DNA from: Pseudorhodobacter wandonensis
GTDB lineage: Bacteria > Pseudomonadota > Alphaproteobacteria > Rhodobacterales > Rhodobacteraceae
Direction of reading: 5' to 3'
Length of the DNA: 64,000 nucleotides
NCBI RefSeq assembly: GCF_001202035.1
Contig: NZ_LGHT01000023.1
Coordinates: forward strand, 38,491 to 102,490
Part shown: one piece after another, positions 30,902 through 38,839 of the stretch
How positions within the stretch are numbered: the first letter of the stretch is position 1
Layout of the letters: every line of letters starts with the position of its first letter
Notes under the pieces: generated by a model
Database searches by the model: none
The model's input: only the letters and a program-made list of their open reading frames with translations
What the model was told of the DNA's origin: nothing
Made by a program: the position numbers and the translations under genes

Positions 30902-31960
30902 TTATTTCAGTTCCATTGCGCGTTCGGCGTCAACCACGCCCTGCGCTTGGTCAACGGCTGCGGTAAAGCTTGCCAGAACTTCCGGGCCGCCTTTTACCGA
31001 TGATTTGAACCATTCAAACACAGGCGCAGCAGCGGCTTTGAACGCAGCTTTTTCTTCGACTGTTGGCACATAGATGTCGCCACCCGCAGCTTTGAAATCA
31101 GCATAGGCCTGAATTTCCTTGCGCTTCGGGCTGGCGAAAGTTGCCTGTTGCAAGGCGGCAAAGCCGTCAACCACAACTTGCTTTTGTGCGTCTGTCATGC
31201 TGGCGAAACGGTCCTGGCCCATCCACCAGAAGGCACCCATGTAGCTGTGGCCATCAAGCGTCAGGTATTTCAGACCGGCATCAGGGAACTTCATGTTCAT
31301 GATGTCGGTGATGCCGTTTGCGGTGCCTTCAACAACGCCGGTTTGCAGCGAGGTGAACAGCTCTGGCCATGCGATTGGTGTTGGTGCGGCACCCACTGCG
31401 CGGGCCGCTTCTTGTGGCAGGTCGGCAGGAACGGTGCGCATTTTCAGGCCGGCAAGGTCAGCCGGGCCATGAACTTGCTTTTTGGTGTTGGCATAGTTGC
31501 GCCAGCCGCCAGTGTTACCGATGGTCATCAGGCGGATTTTGTCGCCGGAATCGGCCAAAATCATATTGCGCAGATTTGAGGTGAAATCGGTGCTGGTCAG
31601 CACAGTTTCAGCCACGCGGTCATCGCTCATCAAATATGGCAGGTCGAGAACCTGGATGTAGGGGAACAGGCCCGCTGCACCGCCCGAGGTCGAGATGTAG
31701 ATGTCGATCGAGCCATCTGCCACGCCGGCCAGGCACTCGTCGCCTTTGGCGCAAAGCTGGGTACCGATGAAGAGTTCAACCTTGATGTCGCCGTTCGAAG
31801 CGTTCTCGACATAGTTCTTGAACACGACAAGGCCGTCATAATCTTCGTCGGCTTCGTTGCTGTTTGCGGTGGCACGCAGCGTGATTGCCTCGGCCAGTGC
31901 CATGGTGGATGTGCCTGCCAATAGCGTGGCGAGCATCAGGGTTTTCAGTGTGGTTTTCAT
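30902..31960 (-). CDS. TRAP transporter substrate-binding protein (DctP type)
   Basis: 352 residues. The signal peptide ends near MALA-EAITL. The body is the TRAP DctP fold: AKGDECLAGVADGSIDI, VLDLPYLMSD, LKMRTVPADLPQEAARAVGA and ELFTSLQTGVVEGTAN, where the arginine of MRT is the usual carboxylate ligand. It is the last gene of a six-gene minus-strand operon with an SsuD-like monooxygenase. A sulfonate or carboxylate-bearing organosulfur compound is a likely cargo, inferred from that neighbour. Confidence 0.9.
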   Translation of the reverse strand: MKTTLKTLMLATLLAGTSTMALAEAITLRATANSNEADEDYDGLVVFKNYVENASNGDIKVELFIGTQLCAKGDECLAGVADGSIDIYISTSGGAAGLFPYIQVLDLPYLMSDDRVAETVLTSTDFTSNLRNMILADSGDKIRLMTIGNTGGWRNYANTKKQVHGPADLAGLKMRTVPADLPQEAARAVGAAPTPIAWPELFTSLQTGVVEGTANGITDIMNMKFPDAGLKYLTLDGHSYMGAFWWMGQDRFASMTDAQKQVVVDGFAALQQATFASPKRKEIQAYADFKAAGGDIYVPTVEEKAAFKAAAAPVFEWFKSSVKGGPEVLASFTAAVDQAQGVVDAERAMELK

Positions 31961-31993
31961 TTGGTCTTCTCTCCCTAGTGATTGGTCGTGTGG

Positions 31994-33283
31994 TTAGTGG
32001 ATGAACCCGAAAAGGCGCGGGACGGTGAGGCTGATCGCCGGGATGTAAGTGATCATAAAGATCACCAGCACTTCGACGGCGAGAAAGGGCAGCGTGGCGC
32101 GGGCGATGGTTTCAACCCGAAGGCCCGAGACGGATGAGGTGACAAAGAGCACGAGGCCCATCGGCGGTGTCAGCAGGCCTACGGTCAGGTTGACCGCCAT
32201 GATGATGGCGAAATGCACCGAGTCGACCCCGAGCGAGGTAAAGATTGGCCCGAGGATTGGCCCGAGGATGATAATCGCGGGGCCCGCATCAAGGAACATG
32301 CCGACGACGAACAGCAAGAGGTTGATGAGGAACAGCAAAATCAGCGGGTTATCGGACAGGCCAAGGATAATTTCGGCCAGCAGTTCAGGTGTGTGGCTAA
32401 GGCTGGCCACGGTTTTGAACGCCATGGCAGCGCCCACCAGCAACAGGACCACAGCCGAGGTCATGCCCGCATTGGTCAGGATTGCCGGCATGTCGCCCAG
32501 TTTCAATGTGCGCATGACGAAAAAGCCGATGAGGGTGGAATAGCCAACCGCAACCGCTGCCGCCTCGGTCGGGGTAAAGACGCCGCCCAAGATGCCGCCA
32601 AGGATGATAACTGGCGTAAGCAGGGGCCAGATGGCCTTGATGCTGGCCTGTCCGCGTTGGCCCCATGTGGCGCGCTGGGTGCGGGCGGGCAGGTTGTATT
32701 TATCGGCAAGGAAATGGATCATCAGCATCAGGCCGCCACCGATCAGGATACCCGGCACGATGCCCGCAAGAAACAGCGCGGCCACGCTTTCGCCCATCAC
32801 ATAGGCATAGATAATCATGATGCCCGAAGGTGGAATGATCGGCCCGATGATAGAGCTTGCAGCCGTGATTGCGGCGGCAAAGCTGCGGGTATAGCCCTGC
32901 TTTTCCATCGCGGGGATCAGCATCGACCCCAGCGCCGAAACATCGGCCACGGCCGAGCCGGACAGCCCTGCGAACAGCATCGACGACAGCACGTTTACAT
33001 GCGCAAGCCCGCCGCGCAAATGGCCCATCATCGCCTGTGAAAATTCAACCAGACGCATGGTGATGTTGGATTTGTTCATCACCTCGCCCGCCAGCATAAA
33101 GAACGGGATCGCCATCAGCGGAAAGCTGTCCATGCCGTTATAGACGTTGCGGTACAGCAGCACGATGTCGCGTTCCTGACCATTCAGCCATAGCAAAATA
33201 GCGGGGGCGGCGATCAGACCGAAAAACACCGGCAGGCCAAGCAGCAGGAAAACAAGGAACAAAGGCAGGAAAAGGGACAGCAT
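31994..33283 (-). CDS. TRAP transporter large permease (DctM type)
   Basis: 429 residues, 12 or so membrane helices, DctM family. Conserved stretches include GLPVFFGLIAAPAILLW, FAGLSGSAVADVSALGSMLIPAM, IIPPSGIMIIYAYVMGESVAALFLAGIVPG and VFTPTEAAAVAVGYS. It is the ion-coupled channel of the tripartite importer and pairs with the small DctQ subunit, whose stop overlaps its start. The binding-protein gene follows after 33 bases. Confidence 0.93.
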   Translation of the reverse strand: MLSLFLPLFLVFLLLGLPVFFGLIAAPAILLWLNGQERDIVLLYRNVYNGMDSFPLMAIPFFMLAGEVMNKSNITMRLVEFSQAMMGHLRGGLAHVNVLSSMLFAGLSGSAVADVSALGSMLIPAMEKQGYTRSFAAAITAASSIIGPIIPPSGIMIIYAYVMGESVAALFLAGIVPGILIGGGLMLMIHFLADKYNLPARTQRATWGQRGQASIKAIWPLLTPVIILGGILGGVFTPTEAAAVAVGYSTLIGFFVMRTLKLGDMPAILTNAGMTSAVVLLLVGAAMAFKTVASLSHTPELLAEIILGLSDNPLILLFLINLLLFVVGMFLDAGPAIIILGPILGPIFTSLGVDSVHFAIIMAVNLTVGLLTPPMGLVLFVTSSVSGLRVETIARATLPFLAVEVLVIFMITYIPAISLTVPRLFGFIH

Positions 33284-33873
33284 TATTCTGCGCCTCCCAT
33301 AACGGTAAAGGGGATCTCGATCAGGTTTTCAGCGCGGCCTGTCAGTGTGGCAAGGCTGCGCAAAATCAGCTCTATGCAGACCGAAATCAGCATGCCGAGG
33401 CCGACAACCATCGACAGCATCATCCAGCTTTTCGGCATCTTTTCCATGGTGCTGAAATCAAGTGATGTGGGGTAGTGCAGGCTGTCGGTGGCAAAACGCC
33501 CGCCAAAGCCTGTGACCTCGGCCCAGCCGATTTTGAGGCCGGAGATCAGCACAACAAGCGATAGGCCCAGCAGCAAAAGCGACAGGATGGCCGAGGCGGC
33601 GGTGGGCAAAAGCCGGGTGAGCATTTCGATAGAGACAAATCCGCCGCGACGAAAGGCAGTGGGCGCCATAAGGCCGGTCATCCACAGCATCAAAAAGCGC
33701 GAGGCCTCTTCGGGCCATGCCAGCGCGTTGCCAAGGACGTAGCGGAAAAACACCTGCAACAGGATGATGATCACCATTGCGGCAACCATACCTGCACCGA
33801 TGCGACGACCAAGGGTTAACAGGGCGGCGTTGACCATCCCCAGCCCGTTGGTCAGGCTTAAAACTGCGCCCAT
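33283..33873 (-). CDS. TRAP transporter small permease (DctQ type)
   Basis: 196 residues with four main membrane segments. The DctQ signature VFFRYVLGNALAWPEEASRFLMLW is clear in the first half. It holds the binding protein and DctM together. The ATG at 33873 is chosen because GGGAGGAGAG precedes it; the ORF start seven codons earlier has no such site. The gene follows the flavin reductase gene by 46 bases, so the transporter and the oxidation enzymes belong to one transcription unit. Confidence 0.9.
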   Translation of the reverse strand: MGAVLSLTNGLGMVNAALLTLGRRIGAGMVAAMVIIILLQVFFRYVLGNALAWPEEASRFLMLWMTGLMAPTAFRRGGFVSIEMLTRLLPTAASAILSLLLLGLSLVVLISGLKIGWAEVTGFGGRFATDSLHYPTSLDFSTMEKMPKSWMMLSMVVGLGMLISVCIELILRSLATLTGRAENLIEIPFTVMGGAE

Positions 33874-33919
33874 GGCGCTCTCCTCCCATTTCACCCGGCC
33901 TTATGGCTGCGGGGGCGTT

Positions 33920-34426
33920 TCAGTTGGCGGTAAACCCGCCATACTGACCTTTTGTAAACACCAGTGGTGCGCCGTCACGCATGGCGCAACGCAGCACGCG
34001 ACCTACGACGATCAGATGATCGCCTCCCTCATAGGTGGCGTTTTGTTCGCATTCAAACCGTGCCAACGTGTTGGGGATAAGCGGCACCCCTTCGGCGTTA
34101 TGCGCAAAGGACATGGCCTCGAACCCCAGCCCGCCGCGAATAAAGCGCTGGATCAGGTCGGGCTGGTCATTGGCCAGCACATGAATCGCATAGTGCTTTG
34201 CGCCCGAAAAATGCGCGAAACGCTGTGACGATTTCGCGGGCGACCACAGCACCAAAGGCGGGTCCATCGACAAAGCGGCAAAGCTGTTGGCGGTAAAGCC
34301 CATCGGCCCGTGTTCGGTTTGCGTGGTGACAATCGTGACGCCAGTGGCAAAGCAGCCCAAGGCATCGCGAAACGCGCGTTGCTGGCTGGGGTCGGGTATG
34401 AAACAGGTCTCGTCGGCTGTCGTCAT
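33920..34426 (-). CDS. NAD(P)H:flavin oxidoreductase (flavin reductase domain)
   Basis: 168 residues with the FMN-binding split-barrel typical of the reductase partner of two-component monooxygenases: FRDALGCFATGVTIVTT, GFTANSFAALSMDPPLVLWSPAKSSQ and the GGDHLIVVGRVL stretch. It would supply reduced FMN to the SsuD-like monooxygenase two genes upstream. Its ATG overlaps the stop of the aldo/keto reductase (ATGA). Confidence 0.9.
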   Translation of the reverse strand: MTTADETCFIPDPSQQRAFRDALGCFATGVTIVTTQTEHGPMGFTANSFAALSMDPPLVLWSPAKSSQRFAHFSGAKHYAIHVLANDQPDLIQRFIRGGLGFEAMSFAHNAEGVPLIPNTLARFECEQNATYEGGDHLIVVGRVLRCAMRDGAPLVFTKGQYGGFTAN

Positions 34427-35316
34427 CAGGCGACCTCATGCCCCAGAACCATGGTGTACAGTTCAAACCACGTCTGGCGGTCCAGCTTGATATCCATCGC
34501 CGCGCCGATTGTCGAAATGCGGGCCAAGCTGTTGGTTCCCATCACCGGAATGATGCGGGCCGGATGGTGCAGCAGCCATGCAACCGCGGCTGCCGACCAA
34601 TCGGTGCCATGTGCGGCGCCAATCTCGGTTAGGCGGTTGCGCAGGGTTTCGCCCGATTCCGCCAGCAGGCGGCCACCGGCCAGCGGCGACCATGCCATCG
34701 GCGCAATGCCGCGTTCCTGAAGAAACGCGATGTCGCCATTGGTAAAGGCGTCATGCGCCACAAGGCTAAGTTCAATCTGGTTGGTGACCAGCGGTGTTTT
34801 CATGCCGGACTGCAGCAAAGTGAAATCCCACGGGCGGAAGTTTGAAACCCCAACCGCACGCACCTTGCCCGAAGCCACCAAAGCATCCAGTGCCGCGCCG
34901 GTTTCCATATGGTCCATCAGCGGGTCAGGGCGGTGGATCAGCAGCATGTCGATATGGTCAATCGCCATATCTTTCAGGCTGGCATCCACAGAGGCGTTGA
35001 TATGCGCGGCCGAGGTATCATAATGCTTTACCCGTACGGCAGAATGGCGGCCAACCGGTGCCACAATATCGCATTTGGTGATGATTTCCATCTTGTCGCG
35101 CAGATGTGGAGCTGCACGCAGGGCATGGCCCAGCAGGGCCTCGGCCTCATACCCGCCATAGATGTCAGCTTGGTCAAAGGTCGTGATGCCTTGGGCAAGG
35201 CAGGCCTCGATCTTGGCCTGCACGTGCTTGGCGCTGGTGTCGGCATCATCGCCCAAACGCCACATGCCATAAACCAGCCGCGACAACTCGATTTTGCCCA
35301 GTGTAATCCGTTCCAT
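34426..35316 (-). CDS. Aldo/keto reductase
   Basis: 296 residues, AKR TIM barrel of the YdhF-like branch: TLGKIELSRLVYGMWRL, the Asp/Tyr pair in TFDQADIYGGYEAE, the lysine in IITKCDIV, and LLIHRPDPLMD. It reduces aldehydes or ketones with NADPH. In this operon it may act on an aldehyde released by oxidative cleavage of the substrate by the upstream monooxygenase. Both flanking genes overlap it by a few bases. Confidence 0.88.
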   Translation of the reverse strand: MERITLGKIELSRLVYGMWRLGDDADTSAKHVQAKIEACLAQGITTFDQADIYGGYEAEALLGHALRAAPHLRDKMEIITKCDIVAPVGRHSAVRVKHYDTSAAHINASVDASLKDMAIDHIDMLLIHRPDPLMDHMETGAALDALVASGKVRAVGVSNFRPWDFTLLQSGMKTPLVTNQIELSLVAHDAFTNGDIAFLQERGIAPMAWSPLAGGRLLAESGETLRNRLTEIGAAHGTDWSAAAVAWLLHHPARIIPVMGTNSLARISTIGAAMDIKLDRQTWFELYTMVLGHEVA

Positions 35317-36473
35317 TAGCGCCGTTCCCCGTTTCCAAGTGGTGTGGCCGGTGTGCTGGCTGGCACCCGTCCGTAAGCATGTGGCAATGAACAGGTTTTA
35401 AGCTGCGGCAATACCTTGGTGCCAAAATGATCGCATTCATCCAGATGCGGGTAGCCCGAGAAGATAAACGCGCGGATGCCCATTTTCTGGTAATCCTCAA
35501 GCTTTGACATAATCTGATCGGTTGACCCGACAAGGGCAGCGCCACAGCCCGAACGGGCGCGGCCGATACCTGTCCACATATTGGGTTCGATATAGCCGAA
35601 CTGGTCGGCCAGTTCGCGGGCGCGGGCCTGATGCGCCACGCCAAGCGAAATGCTGTCATGCGCGCGGTCGCGGATCAGTTTGCCGTATTCGTCATCCAGT
35701 TTGCTGGCGATGTAATCGGCGTATTCCTTGGCCTCGGCCTCGGTATCGCGCACGATCATGTGGACGCGCAAACCATAGTCGAGCGTGCGGCCATGCGCCT
35801 CGGCGCGGGCGTGTACGTCACGCATACGCTGGGCCAGTTGGTCCTTGGGTTCGGGCCACATCAGGTAAACGTCGCATTGCGCGCCGCACAGTTCCAGCGC
35901 ATCGGGGGAATAGCCGCCGAAATACAGCAGAGGGCCGCCGTTTTGCTGGTAGGGTTTGGCAGGGTCAGCCGACAGTTTGCTGATCTGATAGATGTCGCCT
36001 GAATATTCGATGTGATCTTGGGTCCATGCTTGCCGCAGGATTTCAACGACCTCATGGCTGCGCTTATAGCGGAATTTGCTTTCGGCCACCTCACCCGGAA
36101 AGTCCGAGGAGATGACGTTCAGGGTCAGGCGACCCTTTAGCATATGGTCCAGCGTTGCCACGGTGCGTGCAAGCATGACCGGCTGCACCTCACCACACCG
36201 GATGGCGGCAAGGTAATTGATGTTTTCGGTGATTGGCGCGCAGCCTGCCACGAAAGACAGCGTATCCTGACCGACTTGGTAGGAAGACGGGCAGAGAATG
36301 TTGCGGAACCCGTGCTTTTCAGCGCGTTTCACGATGCTTGAGCAATGTTCCCAGGACGAGCGCAGCGCGCCATCGGGTTGGCCAAGAAACTGGTAATCAT
36401 CGGAACAGAGGGCCGCGAACCAGCTTACCTCGGCGGCATCCAGATCGGGTGATGTGATTGGAACGACAGTCAT
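35316..36473 (-). CDS. LLM-class flavin-dependent monooxygenase (SsuD-like)
   Basis: 385 residues of the luciferase-like monooxygenase family, closest by eye to alkanesulfonate monooxygenase SsuD: FRNILCPSSYQVGQDTLSF, the internal LMWPEPKDQLAQRM region, and the C-terminal VGSTDQIMSKLEDYQKMGIRAFIFSGYPHLDE. SsuD-type enzymes use reduced FMN and O2 to cleave C-S bonds and release sulfite and an aldehyde. The start at 36473 follows GGGAGAGAG. It is the first gene of the operon and is divergent from a GntR/UTRA regulator. Confidence 0.88.
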   Translation of the reverse strand: MTVVPITSPDLDAAEVSWFAALCSDDYQFLGQPDGALRSSWEHCSSIVKRAEKHGFRNILCPSSYQVGQDTLSFVAGCAPITENINYLAAIRCGEVQPVMLARTVATLDHMLKGRLTLNVISSDFPGEVAESKFRYKRSHEVVEILRQAWTQDHIEYSGDIYQISKLSADPAKPYQQNGGPLLYFGGYSPDALELCGAQCDVYLMWPEPKDQLAQRMRDVHARAEAHGRTLDYGLRVHMIVRDTEAEAKEYADYIASKLDDEYGKLIRDRAHDSISLGVAHQARARELADQFGYIEPNMWTGIGRARSGCGAALVGSTDQIMSKLEDYQKMGIRAFIFSGYPHLDECDHFGTKVLPQLKTCSLPHAYGRVPASTPATPLGNGERR

Positions 36474-36521
36474 TGATTCTCTCTCCCTGAGATTCAGCTT
36501 TTCACTTGCGTAGCATCGCAT

Positions 36522-36535
36522 TTGATGTAGATCAA
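36522..36535. promoter_or_regulatory. FNR-type box in the monooxygenase/GntR divergent promoter
   Basis: TTGATGTAGATCAA is a perfect TTGAT-N4-ATCAA inverted repeat, the FNR consensus. It sits in the 90-base gap between the monooxygenase operon and the GntR/UTRA gene, overlapping where both promoters must be. A related half-site pattern follows (ATACTGTATCAA), so a GntR operator is the main alternative reading. Confidence 0.5.
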
Positions 36536-36563
36536 TACTGTATCAATTTATTTGGAGCAGCCA

Positions 36564-37265
36564 ATGCCAGCCCCCGGTTCCTTGCCCATGTTCATGCAGA
36601 TCAGCGAATTGCTGATCCGTGACATCGCGGCTGGGCGATTGATTGATGGCGAGAAATTGCCGCCCGAGCGTGAGATGGCGGCGCAGCTGGGGATAGCCGT
36701 TGGCACGTTGCGGCAGGCGCTAAAGGAACTTGTGGCCAAAGGCATGTTGGTGCGGGTGCAAGGCTCGGGGAATTACATTCGTGCCGTGACAGACCCCGCC
36801 TCGGTCTATGCGATGTTCCGGCTGGAACTGGTGGCGGGGGGTGGTTTGCCCACAGCGCGGGTTTTGTCGGTCGAGCGTCGCGTGAAAGACGAGAACCTGC
36901 CCGTGTTTGGCGAAAGTGCCGAAGGCCACCGGATTCGGCGGATGCGCTTTTTATCGGGCAAGCTGGCAGCGATTGAAGAGATCTGGCTGGATGGCAGCTA
37001 TGTGCCGGTGATCGCGAAAAGCGATCTCTCGGAATCGTTGTATCTGTATTACCGCGAACGGCTGGGCCTGTGGATTGCGCGGGCCGAGGATCGGGTGGGC
37101 CAAGGGCCTTGCCCCGATTGGGTGCCAGAGGATTTTCCGCATGGGGCAGGCATGCCTTTGCCAAAGATTACCCGCGTCAGTTGGGGGCAGGATGGCCGAA
37201 CGGCCGAGGCCTCTTGGACGTGGTACGACCCCAATATCGCGCAATATGTCGCGCGTTTGAAGTGA
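36564..37265 (+). CDS. GntR/UTRA-family transcriptional regulator
   Basis: 233 residues. The N-terminal winged helix is clear (LLIRDIAAGRLIDGEKLPPEREMAAQLGIAVGTLRQAL, VRVQGSGNYI). The C-terminal part (about 75-233) is a UTRA-type ligand domain with EEIWLDGSYVP. UTRA regulators usually bind sugars, sugar phosphates or small acids. The ATG at 36564 follows GGAG; an upstream TTG in frame is rejected. It is divergent from the monooxygenase operon and followed after 73 bases by the Gfo/Idh/MocA gene, so it may control either or both. Confidence 0.87.
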   Translation: MPAPGSLPMFMQISELLIRDIAAGRLIDGEKLPPEREMAAQLGIAVGTLRQALKELVAKGMLVRVQGSGNYIRAVTDPASVYAMFRLELVAGGGLPTARVLSVERRVKDENLPVFGESAEGHRIRRMRFLSGKLAAIEEIWLDGSYVPVIAKSDLSESLYLYYRERLGLWIARAEDRVGQGPCPDWVPEDFPHGAGMPLPKITRVSWGQDGRTAEASWTWYDPNIAQYVARLK

Positions 37266-37338
37266 GACCCGACGCCGTGTAACGCGTCGAGAATTGAAAG
37301 AAGACGCAGGAGGATGCGTCAAACATGAGGAAATCAGA

Positions 37339-38457
37339 ATGAAAACGGTTCGGTATGGCATCATCGGTTGCGGCATGATGGGGCAAGAGCATTTGCGCAA
37401 CATCGCCCTGTTGCCGCAGGCCGAGGTGGTGGCGATTTATGAGCCGAACCCCGATATGGCCGCGCGGGCACAGGCCTTGGTGCCGGATGCGGTGATGGTG
37501 GGGTCGGTGGCCGAGGTGCTGGCGGTTGAGGCGGTGAACTGCCTGCTGATTGTCAGCCCGAACTTCATGCACTTGGCACAGCTGGAAGAAATCGCCGCGA
37601 TTCGCCCCCTGCCGGTGTTGTGTGAAAAACCATTGTTCACCGACCCTGCCGATGCGCCGCGTCTGGCCGCATTGCGGGCAGCATACCCTGCGCCGATTTG
37701 GGTGGCGATGGAATACCGCTATATGCCGCCAGTGGCGCACCTGATTGCGCAAGCCGAGGCGGCGACCGGTGGCATCAAGATGTTGACCATCCGCGAGCAT
37801 CGTTTTCCGTTCCTGGAAAAGGTCGGCGATTGGAACCGCTTTAACCGTAACTCGGGTGGCACGCTGGTTGAAAAATGCTGCCATTTCTTTGATCTGATGC
37901 GTTTGATTGCGGGCTGTGACCCTGTGCAGATCATGGCCTCGGGTGGGCAGAACGTGAACCATCTGGATGAGGTGTATAACGGCGAGAAATCGGACATTTG
38001 GGACAATGCCTATGTGATTGTCGATTTTGAAAACGGCATGCGTGCGATGCTTGAATTGTGCATGTTCGCCGAAGGCTCGCGTTATCAAGAAGAGATCAGC
38101 GCGGTTGGGCCAAAGGGCAAGATTGAATGCCAAGTGCCGGGGCCGGGCCGGTTCTGGCCTGCGCATCTGGGGGCAGCACCTGTGCCGCAGGTAACTGTAA
38201 GCCCGCGTGACCCCGCCGGCCCGATTGTGCTGGACGTGCCGGTTGATCCGTCGCTGTTGGCGGCGGGCGACCATAACGGATCGACATTCTATCAGCACCG
38301 CGGCTTTGCTGATGTGGTGGCCAATGGTGCCAAGCCCGAAGTCGGGCTGGACGATGGGTGGTGGGCCGTGGTCATGGGCATGGCGGCGCAGATTTCAGCG
38401 GCCGAGGGTCGCGTGATTGGTGCCGCAGAATTGCGCGGCATGGCGCCAGCGCGCTGA
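37339..38457 (+). CDS. Gfo/Idh/MocA-family oxidoreductase
   Basis: 372 residues. A Rossmann NAD(P) domain (RYGIIGCGMMGQEHLRN) is followed by the family lysine motif CEKPLFT, the MEYRYMPPV segment, then the C-terminal alpha/beta domain with the NLCG-like stretch LVEKCCHFFDLMRL. Members oxidise sugars, inositols or aldehydes. The substrate is unknown here. The start at 37339 follows GAGG; the ORF start 15 codons earlier has none. It stands between a UTRA regulator and a TRAP transporter and could act on the transporter's cargo. Confidence 0.85.
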   Translation: MKTVRYGIIGCGMMGQEHLRNIALLPQAEVVAIYEPNPDMAARAQALVPDAVMVGSVAEVLAVEAVNCLLIVSPNFMHLAQLEEIAAIRPLPVLCEKPLFTDPADAPRLAALRAAYPAPIWVAMEYRYMPPVAHLIAQAEAATGGIKMLTIREHRFPFLEKVGDWNRFNRNSGGTLVEKCCHFFDLMRLIAGCDPVQIMASGGQNVNHLDEVYNGEKSDIWDNAYVIVDFENGMRAMLELCMFAEGSRYQEEISAVGPKGKIECQVPGPGRFWPAHLGAAPVPQVTVSPRDPAGPIVLDVPVDPSLLAAGDHNGSTFYQHRGFADVVANGAKPEVGLDDGWWAVVMGMAAQISAAEGRVIGAAELRGMAPAR

Positions 38458-38493
38458 ACTGGCCGGAAGTGACCGAAGCGAAATGGAAGAGTG

Positions 38494-38517
38494 CGAGGGC
38501 CATTGATTTGGCCCTCG
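38494..38517 (+). terminator. Hairpin after the Gfo/Idh/MocA gene
   Basis: CGAGGGCCA and TGGCCCTCG form a perfect nine-base-pair stem with loop TTGATT, 37 bases after the stop codon. No T tract follows (GGCGCTAAAA), so it may end transcription with Rho help or stabilise the 3' end. Confidence 0.55.
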
Positions 38518-38747
38518 GGCGCTAAAACACCCGCCAGAACCCGCCTTGGCAGCATTCCGCCAGAGGTTTGGCAAGATTTCTCCGCATGATTGCTGCGCTG
38601 TTAGCGCAAAAGGATTGGTATTCGTGCCAATTATGGCCAAGCTTGCGCGAGGGGCAGCATGCTGCGCCCATTCGGAGGAGGACGTGACGGAGGGAATGCA
38701 GACGCTGCGCAATTAAGCAGTGGCTCTGTTTGCATATGTGCAGACAT

Positions 38748-38759
38748 GTTTTGCAAAAC
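38748..38759. promoter_or_regulatory. Candidate operator upstream of dctP
   Basis: GTTTTGCAAAAC is a perfect 12-base palindrome about 80 bases before dctP. A looser TGCATATGTGCA repeat lies 16 bases upstream. Both could bind a dimeric regulator such as the GntR/UTRA protein nearby. The assignment to that protein is inference only. Confidence 0.4.
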
Positions 38760-38839
38760 TTCCGTGACATACCAAGAGAAACCCGTAAGACTGTATGGCC
38801 AAACGGTCATCAAGACCGACGTTAACAAGGGAGAGAGAC

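Larger units (their letters stand above)
38458..38839. other. Gap before the second TRAP transporter: hairpin, palindrome and leader
   Basis: This 382-base stretch has no convincing gene. Open frames on either strand here lack ribosome sites and family features. It holds a terminator-like hairpin soon after the Gfo/Idh/MocA stop, a 12-base perfect palindrome about 80 bases before dctP, and a GGGAGAGAG ribosome site directly before dctP. Confidence 0.6.

Noticed and set aside
37177..38298. 373-residue minus-strand frame opposite the Gfo/Idh/MocA gene
   Set aside because: Arg/His-rich shadow without motifs or ribosome site.
38721..38735. Possible sigma-54 promoter (TGGC...TGCA) before dctP
   Set aside because: The GG and GC elements are eight bases apart instead of ten, so the spacing is wrong for sigma-54.
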